64,000 nucleotides of DNA from Paguma larvata (GCA_030068075.1 CM057826.1:52223116-52287115), one strand, 5' to 3'; positions 45,701-57,709 are shown, counted from the stretch's first letter. Made by a program: numbers and translations. The notes: a model not told the origin generated them from the letters alone.

Positions 45701-47360
45701 ACAGTATGAAAAGATATTTCATGCTCATGGATTAGAAGAACAAATATTATTAACATGTGCATAATGCCCAAAGCAGTCTACAGGTTTAATGCAATCTCTG
45801 TCAAAATACCAACAGTTTTTTTTCACAGAACTAGAATAAGCATCCTAAAATTTGTATGGAACCACAAAAGACCCCAGATAGCCAAAGCAATTTTGAAGAA
45901 GAAAAACAAAACTGGAGGTATCACAATTCCAGATTTCAAGTTATATTACAAAGTGTTAGTAATAGAAACATACGGTACTGGTATAAAAAATAGATACACA
46001 GATCAATGGAATCTATCAGAAAACCCAGAAATAAATGCACACTTAATATGGTCAATAATCTTCTACCAAGGAGGAATGAATGTACAATGGGAAAAAGGCA
46101 GTGTCTTCAACTAATGATGTTGGGAAAACTGGACAGGAACGTGCAAAAGAATGAAACTGGACCACTTTAGTTCACCACACACAAAAATAAACCCAACGTG
46201 GATTAAAGACCTAAGTATGAGACTTGAGATCTTAAATATCCTAGAAGAGAACTAAGGCAGTAATCTCTCTTAACAATGGCCATAGCACATTTTTCTAGGT
46301 ATGTCTCTCGAGGCAAGGGAAACAAAAATAAAAATAAATTAGTGAGGTGACAAAAACAAAAAGATTCTGCACAGCAAAAGAAACAGTCAACAAAACTGAA
46401 AGGCGACCTATGGAATGGGAGAAGATATTTACAAATGACATATCCAATAAAAAGTTAGTATCCAAAATATATAAAGAACTTATAAAAATCAATACCCCCA
46501 AAACAAAGAATCCAATTAAAACTGGGCAGAAACTGTGAACAGACTTTTCTCCAAAAAAGACATCCAGAGGGGTAACGGACATGAAAAGATGCTCAACATT
46601 GCTCAGCATCAGGGAAATGCAAATCAGAACTACAGGGAGATACCACTGAACACCTGTTAAAATGACTAAAATCAACAACACAAGAAACAACAAGTGCTGG
46701 TGAGAATGCAGAGAAAAAGGAACCCACTTGCACTGTTGGTGGGAATGCAAATTGGTGCAGGAATTGTGGAAAACCATATGCAGGTTCCTCAGAAAACTAA
46801 AAATAGACCAAACTATAATCCAGGAATCATGCTATTGGGTATTTAACACGAATATACAAAAACACGAATTCAAAGGGATACATGCACCTCTGTGTTTATC
46901 GCAGCATTCATTACAATAGCCAAATTATGGAAGTAGCCCAAGTGTCCATTGAAAGATGAATGAGAATAGAAAAAGTACTATATATGCTCAATGGAACATT
47001 ATTCAAACATAAAAAAAAATGAAAATTTGCCATTTGCAATGACATGGATAGAGCTAGAGAGTATAATACTAAATGAAGTAAGTTAGAGAAAGACAAATAC
47101 CATATGATTGGACTCATATGTGGAATTTAAGAAGCGAAAGAAACAAAGGTTAAAAAAATGAGAAACCTAGAAACAGACTCTTAACTATAGAGAACAAACG
47201 TATGGTTACAGAAGGGAGGTGGATAGGGGGATGAGTGAAATAGATGAACTTGATAAGGACTGAGTAGTATGTGCTGTTGTTGAATCACTGTATTGTACAC
47301 CTGAAATGAATATACCACTGTATGTTAACTCTGCTGGAATTAAAGTAAAATAAATAAAAT
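42720..47360 (+). mobile_element. Long LINE-1, sense, inactive
   Basis: About 4.6 kb. 42720-43470 matches the A-rich segment found upstream of ORF2 in old mammalian LINE-1s ('gccaagaatattctgaccag', 'caaaagttaagggagttcat'). ORF2 remnants follow to about 47130, then a carnivore-type 3' UTR ('ttgaatcactgtattgtaca', 'cctgaaatgaatatacca') ending AATAAATAAAAT at 47360. ORF1 is missing and no secure TSD was found. Confidence 0.93.
43470..47130 (+). pseudogene. LINE-1 ORF2 pseudogene (endonuclease and reverse transcriptase)
   Basis: ORF2 nicks DNA and copies RNA at the nick. Readable pieces in shifting frames: N-terminal endonuclease near 43490-43610; its C-terminal part at 43988-44281 with SRIDGILGHK and a SDH catalytic-type motif; RT fingers [17 protein letters not shown] near 44875; RT motif A region 'IDAGKAFYK' at 45113-45139, where a Tyr replaces the usual second Asp; the FADD catalytic motif at 45418-45429; the thumb and later region at 45755-46114; and the Cys-region segment with [10 protein letters not shown] at 46731-46760. 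Many stops and frameshifts separate these parts, so no enzyme can be made. Confidence 0.93.
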
Positions 47361-47379
47361 CCTCTTCCAAACATATAAT

Positions 47380-48352
47380 ACTCTTTACTATTGAAATTTA
47401 CATTCCAAAAAAAATCAAGTAGTCTTCCCTTCTACTTTCATTGGGTTTATTATGCCATTGATTTTTTTTTTTTGCTTGTTTTGTTTGGTTTCTGAAATAA
47501 TGTTTGATTTCTTAATCTTCAGCCTTCCTTCTTTTCTATTATACATATTTAAAGCTATACATTTTCTCCTTGTACACGTTTAGCTGTATCCCATATGTGT
47601 TTTTATGCAGTGTTATTATTATCAGTGACTTCAAGTATTTTCTAATCTCCATTTTATTTTTTCTTTGATTTGTGGATTACTCAGTTTTTTTCCTAACTTT
47701 AACATGTGAGAAGTTTCTAGTTATCTTTGAATTAATTTCTTATAGTTTCATTATGCTTAGGGAGTATTGTGGTTAGAGAGTATGCTGCCTAGAATTCAAA
47801 GATTTGAAAATTTTTGAGAGTTGCTTTATATGTCAACATACATAGGTTTACAAAAACATTACATCTGTGCTCGACAATTATTTACATTCTCCAGTTGTTG
47901 GAGCAATATATTTATCTGTAGATTAAGAGTGTTGATAGTCATCAACCTTTTTCCCATCTCTGTTCCTAGCTTTTGCTGCTGCTTTTAGCAATTATGGAGA
48001 AAAGAATATCAAAATCTCTTAATTGTGACTAAATTTATTCATTTGTAGGCCTATAAGTTTTTGCATTATTAATTCCCAGATTATGATATCAAGTACAGGA
48101 AGTCTAAAATTGTAAATTTCCTGGTGAATTTATTTTTCATTATGTAGTGAAAATGTCTCTAGTAATTTCTACATTAATATGTATTCATTCATTATTTGTA
48201 TAGTAATCTCAGGATTCTTTCAGTTATTTAAAAGATCTTTTTTCTATCATCATACTTATATTTCTATATCCTTAGGTTTTAGCAAAAGGTATAATTAAAT
48301 TTTTTCTTATTTTACACTTGTGTTTTCTTTTTAAAAATTTTAAATGTTTATT

Positions 48353-48391
<39 letters not shown>

Positions 48392-48640
48392 ATGAGCAGG
48401 GAGGGACAGAGAGAGAGGGAGACACAGAATCTGAAGCAGGCTCCAGACTCTGAGCTATCAGCACAGAGCCTGATGCAGGGCTCGAACTCATGACGTACAA
48501 GATCATGACCTGAGCCAAAATCGTATGCTTAACTGACTGAGCCACCCAGGAGACCCTAAAATTGTCTTTTAACTGAGCATTTATCCATTTAAATTAACTG
48601 TAATTGATAACTGGTTGTTATTTTTTAACATAACAGGCAT
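47380..48640 (-). mobile_element. Old LINE-1, antisense, ORF2 5' half
   Basis: The plus strand reads the reverse complement of ORF2: 'aaagctatacattttctcct', 'tttagctgtatcccatatgt', 'gtattttctaatctccattt', 'gaaaatgtctctagtaattt' and 'gagcatttatccatttaaat'. It is strongly decayed and interrupted by the SINE at 48336-48556. It is a separate element from the sense LINE-1 that ends at 47360. Confidence 0.8.
48336..48556 (-). mobile_element. SINEC, antisense, long (GA)n
   Basis: 'aatgtttatttttgagagag' start with a pure GA run (48356-48388), 'actctgagctatcagcacag' body and head end 'gccacccaggagaccc'. Inserted in the old antisense LINE-1. Confidence 0.95.
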
Positions 48641-48644
48641 GTTG

Positions 48645-50470
48645 TCTACAAAAAATAGAAGTCTTATGAATATTTGCAATTGTTTAAGAGATAAATAAAT
48701 AATTATCACATAAATTATTTTTGTATTTTAAATAGCAATTTATATATTATAAAATTTTATACTATAATTATGCCTTAGATGCTTTTATTAATAGTTAAGT
48801 TTCAGGCTAATTTTGATTATTTCTAATAATTTCATTGCAAGATTAAGAGTATATCTTGAATTAAAGTATTTAGAAATATTCATAAAAGTGAAATTGAGAT
48901 TTGCATTATATGAAAGAGTTTTGAGATTATTTTCAATTGTCAATTGCTTTTTAACTTACTATAACAAAGTTACATAAAAGGCAGGAAGAATTATATAAAT
49001 ACTTAATTTTTAGGAATAACCATTTTTTGATCTTTTTCTCATATGATGTTGGATTCTAAAATCAGATAGAAAAAAGGCAAATGTTTCTGTCAAGTTTCCT
49101 CACAGTTATAAAACTCTCTCTAACTTAAATAGTGTGCTACTGGATAGGGCGAATGATGAGATAAACACATACCCCATGAGTCCTAATGCTAATTCTACAT
49201 TGCTAATCTCTTCAGGAGGAAGATATTTTTCTCTGCCTAAGACTTAAAAATATTTCCGTTCTCAGGTCTGGTTTTAACATAGTGGAATAAAGACTGACAA
49301 TTCCCCACTTTCCATACAAAAAAATATTTAGAAGAAAAAGAACAAAATACAATGGACCTTTAATGAAACCAGCAGTTAAACAATATTTGAATGCTTTAGG
49401 AAATACTACCAGATGGAGTAAGTCTCACAAATAGCACTGGAATAATGTTGCAAGGAAAGAAATATGGATGCAGGACTCAGAGAAAGCCAAAAGTGGACTG
49501 TTCTGTCCAAAGTAAAGTGAATACCCTAGAAGGACAAAACCCATTAGAAACAGGAAGGGCATGATGGAACCATGCCAGTATACCCTCTTAGTCTGAAGTC
49601 CCAATAAGTTGAGTGTGAATAAAACTTTTTTTGAAGTAGTATATCAGCAACGGAGGGGGGAGGAGAGAAGTCTTGGATTGTACGAAGTACCAACTGGCAA
49701 TATGGATTTGTTGGTAAATATTACAGAAACTCAAAATACTTAGTGTCTCAGTACATAAGATCTGCTGCTAATCTGTAGTATAGACCTGGCATCCTTTCCC
49801 AGTGAATCTCTTAAGTAGATGCACCAAGAAGAAGTTGTCTCACTAAAAGAAATCATAAAAATGACCTTTGGCGTAAATAAAAGTTGTCTATATGCAGATA
49901 ATATAAGAAACCATGAAGAAACTAAGAGGAAAAAATAATGCCTGATGAAGAATATTCTTTATAAATATTGCAATGGGACAAGTAAAAATTGTGAAGAAAT
50001 ACATTCATATTTAAAAATGTATGGCATCAGTCAATAGTATGAAATAAATACCCAAGTGGAGTTTTAAGAATTAAGATAAAATGTTTCAAGATAATAGGAG
50101 ATAAAATGTGAGTTTTTCACAGCTCAGGGAAAAAGGGAAGAAAAAAACACAGATAAATGCAGTTTGAAATCAGTGCAAAGAAGTGATACTGCTGAAAATC
50201 TAGAAAGGAGATAAAAATTTATATAACTGGTATTCCGCAAAAAGAAAGTAAAATAATTGGGTAGGAAAATACATATATTACATCAAAATGTTCTGTAAAT
50301 AAAAGAGGACTTAAATTTACAGTTCGAAAGAGTAAAATGTGTTTCAGAAAATTTTTATCTAGGAAGACTAATACTAAGACATGTTATATTTCAATGAGAA
50401 AGAATCCTTCAGGCAACCAGATAATTATCAAGTCACATATGGGGGTAGTGAGTAATCAAATGTGCCACAT
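48645..50470. other. AT-rich DNA, plus strand A-biased
   Basis: 48645-49260 is AT-rich and unassigned. 49261-50470 is A-rich on the plus strand in a way typical of old sense LINE debris, but no diagnostic motif was found. No gene. Confidence 0.4.
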
Positions 50471-50489
50471 ACTACTCATCGCAGGCCTT

Positions 50490-51374
50490 TTTCCCCACCA
50501 TTTTTAATTTAAATCCTGCTTGGTTAGCATATAGGGTAATATTAGTTTCAGGAGTAGAATTTAGTGATTCATCACTTACATATGACACCCAGTGCTCATC
50601 ACAGCCAGTGCCCTCCTTAGTACACATCATTCATCTAACCCATCCTCCACCCACTGGTCTTCCAGTAATCCTCAGTTTGTTCTCTATAATTAAGAGTCTG
50701 CTTTATGGTTTACCTATACCTTTTCCCCCACTATGAACATCTGTTCCTTTCTTAAATTCCACATATCAGTGAAATTATATTGTATTTGTCTTTCTCTAAT
50801 TGACTTTAGTTAGCATAATATTCTCTAGCTCTATCTATGTCATTCAAATGGCAAGATTTCATTCTTATTGATGGCTGAGTAATATTCCATTATTTATATA
50901 TACCACCTCTTCTTTATCCATTCATCAGTTGATGGACATTTGGGCTCTTTCCTAATTTGGCTATTGTTGATAATGCTGCTATAAACATTGGGGTGCATGT
51001 GTCCCTTCAAATATGTATTTTTGTATCTTTTGGGAAATATCTAGTAGTGCAGATGCTAGATCATAGAGTAGTTCTATTTTAAATTTTTTTGAGGAACCTC
51101 CATACTGCTTGTACCAGTTTGTAGTACCACCAACAGTGTAAGAGGAGTCTCCTTTCTCCATATCTTTGCCAAGATCTGTTGTTTCATGTGTTGTTAATTT
51201 TAGCTATTCCAACAGATGTGAGGTGATATCTTATAATCCAGTTAAGAATGGGCAGAGGATATGAATAGACATTTCTACAAAGAAAACATACATGTGGCCA
51301 ACAGACACATGAAAAAATGCTCAACATAACTCATCATCAGGGAAATACAAATCAAAACTACAGTGAGATGTCAT
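50490..51374 (-). mobile_element. LINE-1 with 5' inversion (twin priming), TSD
   Basis: 50490 to about 51232 is reverse-complement LINE-1 3' UTR and ORF2 end ('attagtttcaggagtagaat', 'gtgctcatcacagccagtgc', 'atccattcatcagttgatgg'). From about 51233 the orientation flips to sense ORF2 ('gttaagaatgggcagaggat', 'atgctcaacataactcatca', 'gggaaatacaaatcaaaact'). The two parts meet at neighbouring LINE-1 positions around 'gagatatcacctca'. TSD CTCATCGCAGGCCTT (50475-50489) against CTCATCGCAGGTCTT (51375-51389). Confidence 0.92.
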
Positions 51375-51389
51375 CTCATCGCAGGTCTT

Positions 51390-52280
51390 AATGCCAGAAA
51401 TCAGGTGTGTAATGTCTAAAAGCCCACAGGAAGCAATATGTGACCCAATAATTTTATATCCATTTAAAGTATTAGTCAAGTATAAAGAGAATTTAAAACT
51501 TATTTGAATATTAAACAACTCAAGGACAATTTATTCCGTGAGCATTTATTAGAAGATAAATTCTCAATATAGTCATATTGGGGGTTAGGGCTGCAAAATG
51601 TGTATTTGAGGGAGACACAATTTAGTTCATAGCAGAACACCAGAGCTTTTGTTCAATATCAATAAAAAATAGATTCTCAAAGAAAAACAAGCCAACAATA
51701 AAATTAATGAAGAAACTATAGTAAAATGGCTGCTGATGAGCATTGAATCCACTTAATTCTAGCACTAAGCATAAAGAAGTGTGAAGATTATAAACCCTAA
51801 CAGGACAGAAAGTGAGCTTAACAAATGTTATCTGGGAATGGGATGGTGGAGAAGATGGTAATCAGAATACTGATTTCTTCAATTTTTATAGAGGGGGTAG
51901 TATGAAAATGGTAATCAGAAGTCAAATTTGAAATCAAGTAATCAAAAGATGGGGTTATGAGTATATTAAAAAATATAAAAGTAAACATGCAAAAAATATT
52001 ATCTACTAAAATTGATAATTTGGAAAAATGTTACAGTAGAATTTGGAAAAATGTTAAATCCCTCATTATGCATATGAGGAAGTAGCAAATATTAAAAATA
52101 GTAAATAATTATCATGTACTTAATATGATATAAAGCCACACTTGTAAAAGTAAGCATTAGTACTTTCTAGTTGTAAATTTTATGTTAGCTGTAAACGTTA
52201 AAAATCATCACAAGGAAAATTAAAAACAAATATTGACAAAACATTCATAAAAATGGAAAACATTTACCATAAAGTTTGCT
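51390..52280. other. A-rich DNA, possible old LINE debris
   Basis: No secure motif; the plus-strand A bias continues into the LINE-1 relic beyond 52500. No gene. Confidence 0.35.
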
Positions 52281-52297
52281 GATAAATATGTCCTATG

Positions 52298-52499
52298 GAA
52301 AAAATGTTTATTGTTTATTTATATATTTTGAGGGAGAGAAAAACGGGAAGGGGCTGAGAGAGGAAAGAGAGAATTCCAAGTAGGCTCCATGCTATCAGCA
52401 CAGAGCTCTACTTAGGACCTGAACCCACAATCCTGGAGGTCGTGACCTGAGTTGAAATCAAGAGTTGGACACTTAACTGAATGAACCAGCTAGGGGCCC
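52298..52499 (-). mobile_element. SINEC, antisense, older, TSD
   Basis: 'catgctatcagcacagagct' body and degraded head end 'ccagctaggggcc'. TSD TAAATATGTCCTAT (from 52283) against TAATATGTCCCAT (from 52500). Confidence 0.92.
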
Positions 52500-52512
52500 T
52501 AATATGTCCCAT

Positions 52513-53395
52513 CAAAAATCTTAACTTCATAAAATTTAATTAAAATGAAAAGATAATCCAATTGCTTTAAAATAATTAACCTGTAAATTAAATATAAAAA
52601 ATACAATACAAAAAGATTAAAAAGATGACAAAGATATACCAAACCAAGGCAAACCAAAGAAAGCAGCATCATGATAGTGATATCAAACAAATTAAATTAA
52701 GACTTATCCCTCCTATCACAGAAAAAAAAAAAGGAGAGACCAAGAAGGTATTTTTATCATGAAAGAGGGTTTATTCCAAGTGAATATTTATCACTTGTAA
52801 ATATCTATATATAAAATACCAAAGCATCAACATTATATAACCAAAGGTACAGGAAATGCAAAGAATAGTCAAGAACACATTAAGATTATGTCATTTTAAT
52901 TTGCTTGTCCCATTGTCACATACAAACAAATGGCCAAAAAATAAGTAAGGGTATGAGAGCCCTAACTCACATAAAATTTAATAATATAAATCTAATTGAT
53001 ATTCATTGGGTTTTTCTACCCAGAAATCTAAGAACATGATTTCTTTTCAAATGTGCAAGAAAGAAATTATAAAAATTGATTTTATATTAGGCCTCAGAGA
53101 AAAAACTAAGTGTTTTTAAAAAAATACAGCAAACATTCTCTGATTACAATGTTGTAACAAAACAAAACGTAGTACTTTTACTTACCAACTGAAAATTAAG
53201 AAAATTAAAAATTGAAATTGTTTGAGTCTCAGTTGAAACCAAGTTTACAGAGTATCTAGAAAATAATGATAATGAAGATACCATATGAGAAAGGACAAAA
53301 GCCATGCTCAGATGAAAACTTACAGCTAAACACATATTAATAGAAGAAATAATTAAGTTAGATTTAATTAAGATAAGTATTAAGTACACAGATAT
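52513..53395 (+). mobile_element. Very old LINE-1 ORF2 endonuclease relic
   Basis: 'cttgtaaatatctatatata' with 'aaataccaaagcatcaacat', 'ttaggcctcagagaa', 'acattctctgattacaatgt' and 'gatgaaaacttacagct' keep the order of LINE-1 ORF2: the 'cccaacaccagagcatc' segment, the 'ataggccacaaaa' segment, and the site of the SDH motif. Heavily mutated; the His of SDH reads Tyr here. Confidence 0.5.
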
Positions 53396-53515
53396 TGTGC
53401 ATCTTGCTATAGTTTTCTAATTTTCTTTTTATGCTAATTGTCCATTTTTTTGTGTATTTTGGATCTACTATTAACACTTCTGTCTAATCTGATATTTCTG
53501 CTATCATAGTTATTT

Positions 53516-53724
53516 TTTAAATACTTATTTATTTTGAGAGAAAGAGTTCATGTGTAGGGGCATGAACAGGGAAGGGTAGAGAGAAGGAGAGAGAGAATCC
53601 CAAGCAGGTTTCACGCTGTGCCCAGAGCCTGATGCAGAACTCAGTCTCATGAACTGTGAGATTATGACCAGAGCCTAAATCAAGAGTCAGACACTTAACC
53701 AAATAAGGCATCCCAGTGCACCCC
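53516..53724 (-). mobile_element. SINEC, antisense, TSD
   Basis: 'gagaatcccaagcaggtttc' subtype, head end 'catcccagtgcacccc'. TSD TGCTATCATAGTTATTT (53499-53515) against TGTTATCAAAGTTATTT (53725-53741). Confidence 0.95.
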
Positions 53725-53741
53725 TGTTATCAAAGTTATTT

Positions 53742-54434
53742 ATAAGAGTTTTTCCTCATTTTATGAGCATTTCTTTTTGATAAGTCTATTATTGTTTCAT
53801 CTAACAAATATATTGACTTATCTTTCTGAATATGTTAATGATTTTCTAATTTTAAAAATTTCTCTGCATGAGCCTGTTTGTTTCATATTTTTTGCGTGCT
53901 TATATTGTTCTCTATATTTTAGTACAAAAATGTCCTCATACCTGGCAATCCTTGATTCTGGTAATTTCAACAGTAAGAAACATAAAAGCCGATTTGAGAT
54001 TCTGAACTTTTTGAAGATTTATCAAATGAGGTTTTAACATAAGGTCACTGACTCAGCCCTTATATTGGTGAACATAAAATGTTGGTTTTGTTATATTCTC
54101 TCTTTATTAGTTGGAATGCTCAGAGTGATCTCTTCTAACTCATCCCTAGAATTTAAGCTTTTCGGGAGTTTTGTGTGAGAAAAAAGCTAGGGAATCTAAC
54201 TTTCTGTGGACAACATTTACTTCACTTTCCCTCCCCCTCCTTTTCTCAGTATGGTACTGCACCCCAATAGTACTTAGTTTTCTTTAGAAAGACTTTTTTT
54301 TTTTAATCTTTAGAAGCCAGTAGCCCTTTGGACTTGTGCTGCTGTACAGGAGATTTGGAAGTCTACTTCATAAGCAACTTCCTGTTTCCAATACAATGTT
54401 TATCCCCAATTCCTGAGCTTTTGCAGTTGTGAAG
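53742..54434. other. Unique AT-rich DNA
   Basis: No gene or repeat family recognised; T12 run near 54293-54304. Confidence 0.5.
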
Positions 54435-54436
54435 TA

Positions 54437-55699
54437 CAGTAAAACCTTGGATTGTGAGTAACTTGTTATTTGAGCATTCCACAAGACAAGCAAACATTCC
54501 TAATACATTTTTATTTGGTAAACGAGTGATGTCTCACAATATGAGTAGTACATGACGCTAAACATCACACAATCACAAAGAGCTAACTGGTTATTCTCTC
54601 TCTCTCCCTCCCTCTCTCTCTCTCTCTGTCTCTCTCGCTGTGGATTTGTGGGTGATCACCTCTCATGCTCCGATATTTGGTCTCAGGCTACGGTGTTTGT
54701 TAGAAATCAGTGATTTTTCAAAACATTGGAAGGCACCCAAGACTGGCACTAGTGTATTTTTTTGTAACTTCAAAGCACCTATTGATAGTCCTTTGCTTTT
54801 CTATACAAGAGTAGGCTTAGGAATGTTTTGCTTCATTCTAGGTCAGGCTTCCTGCAGATATAGACCCTTTCCTCTGCTAATTTATCACTAGTTACATTAA
54901 ATACAGTAGATGAAAAGAATTTATTAATACTGTACTGTAGTCAACATCTGTGTGAGTGTATACAATGGTCCCCATGCAGAAAAAGGTTGAAAAGAAAGGC
55001 AGTAAGAAGAAGGAAATGATTACGGTGGAAGTTAAGGAGGAAATCATTGAGAAATATGAATGAGGTATCCGAGTGGACAAAATTACAAGATTTTGTAAGA
55101 AATCTGCATCTGCATCTCATCTGCAGAGGAGGAGGAGAAAAAGGTAAATGAATCTCTCACTTCAAATGAGATTAGAACATGCGTAAAATGTGGGAAACAG
55201 TGCAAAATTTTGTAGAAAAGTACCACCCGAATAAGGCTATAGTAGTGCAAGTAATGAATCTGTTCAACATATCAGCAATATGATGTCACATTTCTATGAA
55301 ATCCCCAAAAGGAGGCAAAAGCAAATGTCATTGGATAGGTTCCTTGTTAAAGTTGCAGGAAAAGAAAAAGATTCCATTGAGTCAATAGATAGCCGTGTTT
55401 CTGTTAGTGATAGTGAAAGTTGTCCGACAAGATAACCTTCCTCTGTCTTGTCTCCCTCACACCAGCCATGAAGGCTTTCAGAGGTACATGCAGGTTAATT
55501 TTTCTTTATATTTTGTATTTTCTTTATTATTTTGTATTATAATGAAGTATTGTAATCATTATTATATAAATATTTTGGGGTTGTGGAATGAATCATCTGA
55601 GTGTCCATTATTTCTTATGGGGAAATTCAGATCAATATACAAGTGCTTTGGATTACAACCATATTTTCAGAATGGATTATGCTTGCCAAGGATTTACTG
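54437..55699 (+). mobile_element. Tigger-type (pogo/Tc1-mariner) DNA transposon
   Basis: The terminal inverted repeats start CAGTAAAACCTTGG (54437) and end as the complement of CAGTAAATCCTTGG (55699), 13 of 14 matching. TA target duplications sit at 54435-54436 and 55700-55701. Subterminal 'gagtaacttgttatttgagc' and 'aagcaaacattcctaatac' are Tigger-like. The 1.26-kb length is about half a full Tigger, and most of the transposase gene is missing. It also carries a TC-rich expansion at 54595-54636. Confidence 0.92.
54965..55434 (+). pseudogene. Tigger transposase remnant
   Basis: The frame from the ATG at 54965 encodes a Lys/Glu-rich start and a helix-turn-helix-like stretch (VEVKEEIIEKYE) typical of the CENP-B/pogo DNA-binding domain. 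It is cut by TGA at 55061-55063; the frame then continues as VDKITRFCKKSAS before further breaks. Near 55270-55434 a C-terminal-like piece with KRRQKQMSLDRFLV can be read in one frame. The DDE catalytic core between them is absent. Pogo-family transposases bind the terminal repeats and cut and paste at TA; this copy cannot. Confidence 0.75.
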
Positions 55700-55701
55700 T
55701 A

Positions 55702-55990
55702 TGTGTGCGTGTGAGTATATATGTATATCTGTATACATATGCATATATATCTGTATATATATATATCTGTATAGATATATATATATATATAGAGAGAGAA
55801 AGATTATAAGTACACCGTATATTATGTCATATGTAATTATATATTATTGCATCACATAAATATGCTGTGTATACTGTATGTATATTGTCTATGTGATATT
55901 ATATACTATACATAACATATATAGTGACATGTTAAAGGTATTATTTATACTCTATATTATATAAGATATTAATCATATTACATCATATAC
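55702..55990. repeat. TA/TATC-rich microsatellite beside Tigger
   Basis: Begins TGTGTGCGTGTGAG just outside the Tigger end, then TATATCTGTATA-type units and (TA)n to about 55790, followed by a looser TA-rich tract. The 154-codon open frame at 55395-55859 crosses the Tigger end and this array and is not a gene. Confidence 0.85.
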
Positions 55991-55999
55991 TATATACAT

Positions 56000-57170
56000 A
56001 CTAGCATACTACCAAGTAATAAAGAGTCATAGTTAACACAAAATGTTTTTCTCTAAGACATAACTTTAGGTTAAATAAACAAGATTGGAGTTAAGAAACA
56101 CAACTTTTGACTGTTATAGATGTTATTTGGATGTGTATTGCCCCCAGAGATACCAGCTCAAGCAGAAAAAAATATCTGGCTCATTCAACCTACCATTTTA
56201 AGTTTCCACAAATTTCCTTAAGTAATAATCTACTGTATACTCTTTCTATACTTCTTGTCTACTAAACAGTAACGTTTTTTGAATATAGGTAATGTCACAT
56301 ATAATGAAAAGCATTGTTCAGTTTCATAGGATAATCTCATAATTTGGATCTACTTATTTATACCACAGATGGGCAGATGACTTTATAGTATACTATATGA
56401 GAAAATAAGTTGCCTGCAGAATTAAAAATGGCTTGCTTCTCATAGAGATTCATTCCACTTAACCACAAAAGAAAGCCTATTAATTAGACTTTTGAATCCC
56501 ATTAGGAAAAACAAATACCAATACTTAACTGCTCAAATATGACATGATGGAAAATTGCTAACATAATTAGATTTTTAATAGTGTTAATGACTCTTGTATC
56601 TTATTAATAAGAATTAAAACTAATGTAATATTATATGAAGAAAAATTGTCACTGTATGTTCTTCTACAGGGAAATGTAGCATGATTATGTCTATTTCCAC
56701 ATGAAGGGGTTTTAATTTTTATTCCCTTGCAGTTGTAATATAACTCACATGTTCCTTGGCTTAATATATTATCCCTGACATTATGTGACAGAAGGTCCTA
56801 CAAGTACACCATTTAGGTCTGCAGTCTCATTAGATATCCTAAGTCAAGCATGATGTTGATTCTGGATGTAAAACTATACACATTGAAGGATGAAATGTCT
56901 TTTCCCTGTCATCTTTCTCTACCTTTTTACAGACTATCATTTTTTTCAAAACCTTTGTTTCATCCTTTCATTTTTCCCGTTTATTAGCAAAATTATATTC
57001 ACTGTTTACACCATGAAATTAATCTTTTTCTTTTTTGGAGATAGCCTCTCTTCTTAGTTATTCCATAGACATAAAAAACATATTTTATTTTCCAGTATGT
57101 CTCATCAATTCATTAATAAGCCTGTATTCATTTATTGTTTTCTTTATGTCCATCATATTGAAGACACTGA
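56000..57170. other. Unique AT-rich DNA
   Basis: No gene or repeat family recognised. Confidence 0.5.
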
Positions 57171-57194
57171 GTGTAATAAGAGACATTTTAATTA

Positions 57195-57397
57195 ATTAAT
57201 TAGTTCATTCATTCATTTATTTATTTTGAGAAAGAGCATGAGTAGGGGAGGAACAGCGAAAGAGAGGGAGAGAGAGAATTCTCTGTGTGTGACAGCACAG
57301 GACCCAACATGGGGCTTGATCTCATGAACCATGAGATCATGACCTGAGCCAAAAGCAGGAGTCAGATGCTCAACTGACTGAGCCACTCAGGCACCCC
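57195..57397 (-). mobile_element. SINEC, antisense, TSD
   Basis: ATTCATTTATTTATTTTGAG start, GA run and head end 'gagccactcaggcacccc'. TSD AAGAGACATTTTAATTA (57178-57194) against AAGAGACATTATTAATA (57398-57414). Confidence 0.95.
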
Positions 57398-57470
57398 AAG
57401 AGACATTATTAATAAAATAAATAATTCTTGTACTCAGGGAGGATATTTATTTTCTAAATGTTTTAGAATT

Positions 57471-57689
57471 GGGGTACCTGGGTGACTCAGTTGGTTAAGA
57501 GCCTAACTTTGGCTCACGTCGTGATCTCACAATTTGTGGGTTCGAGCCCCATGTCAGGCTCTGTGCTGACAGCTCAGAGCCTGGAGCTTGCTTTGGATTC
57601 TGTGTCTCCCTCTCTCTTTGCCCCTCCCCTGCTTGTGCTTTGTCTCTCTCTCTCTCTCTCTTTCTCAAAAATAAAGAAACATTAAAAAA
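57471..57689 (+). mobile_element. Felid-type SINEC, sense, TSD
   Basis: Head 'ggggtacctgggtgactcag', B-box 'gggttcgagcccc', felid-type body, tail AATAAAGAAACATTAAAAAA. TSD TAAATGTTTTAGAATT (57455-57470) against TAAATGTTCTAGAATT (57690-57705). It lies 73 bp from the previous, oppositely oriented SINE. Confidence 0.96.
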
Positions 57690-57709
57690 TAAATGTTCTA
57701 GAATTATTT

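Noticed and set aside
46295..46777. 160-codon antisense open frame
   Set aside because: It is the opposite strand of LINE-1 ORF2, where sense-strand A richness removes antisense stops.
55395..55859. 154-codon open frame
   Set aside because: It runs from the Tigger 3' part through a TA microsatellite; the Tyr/Ile/Cys-rich end is repeat-derived.
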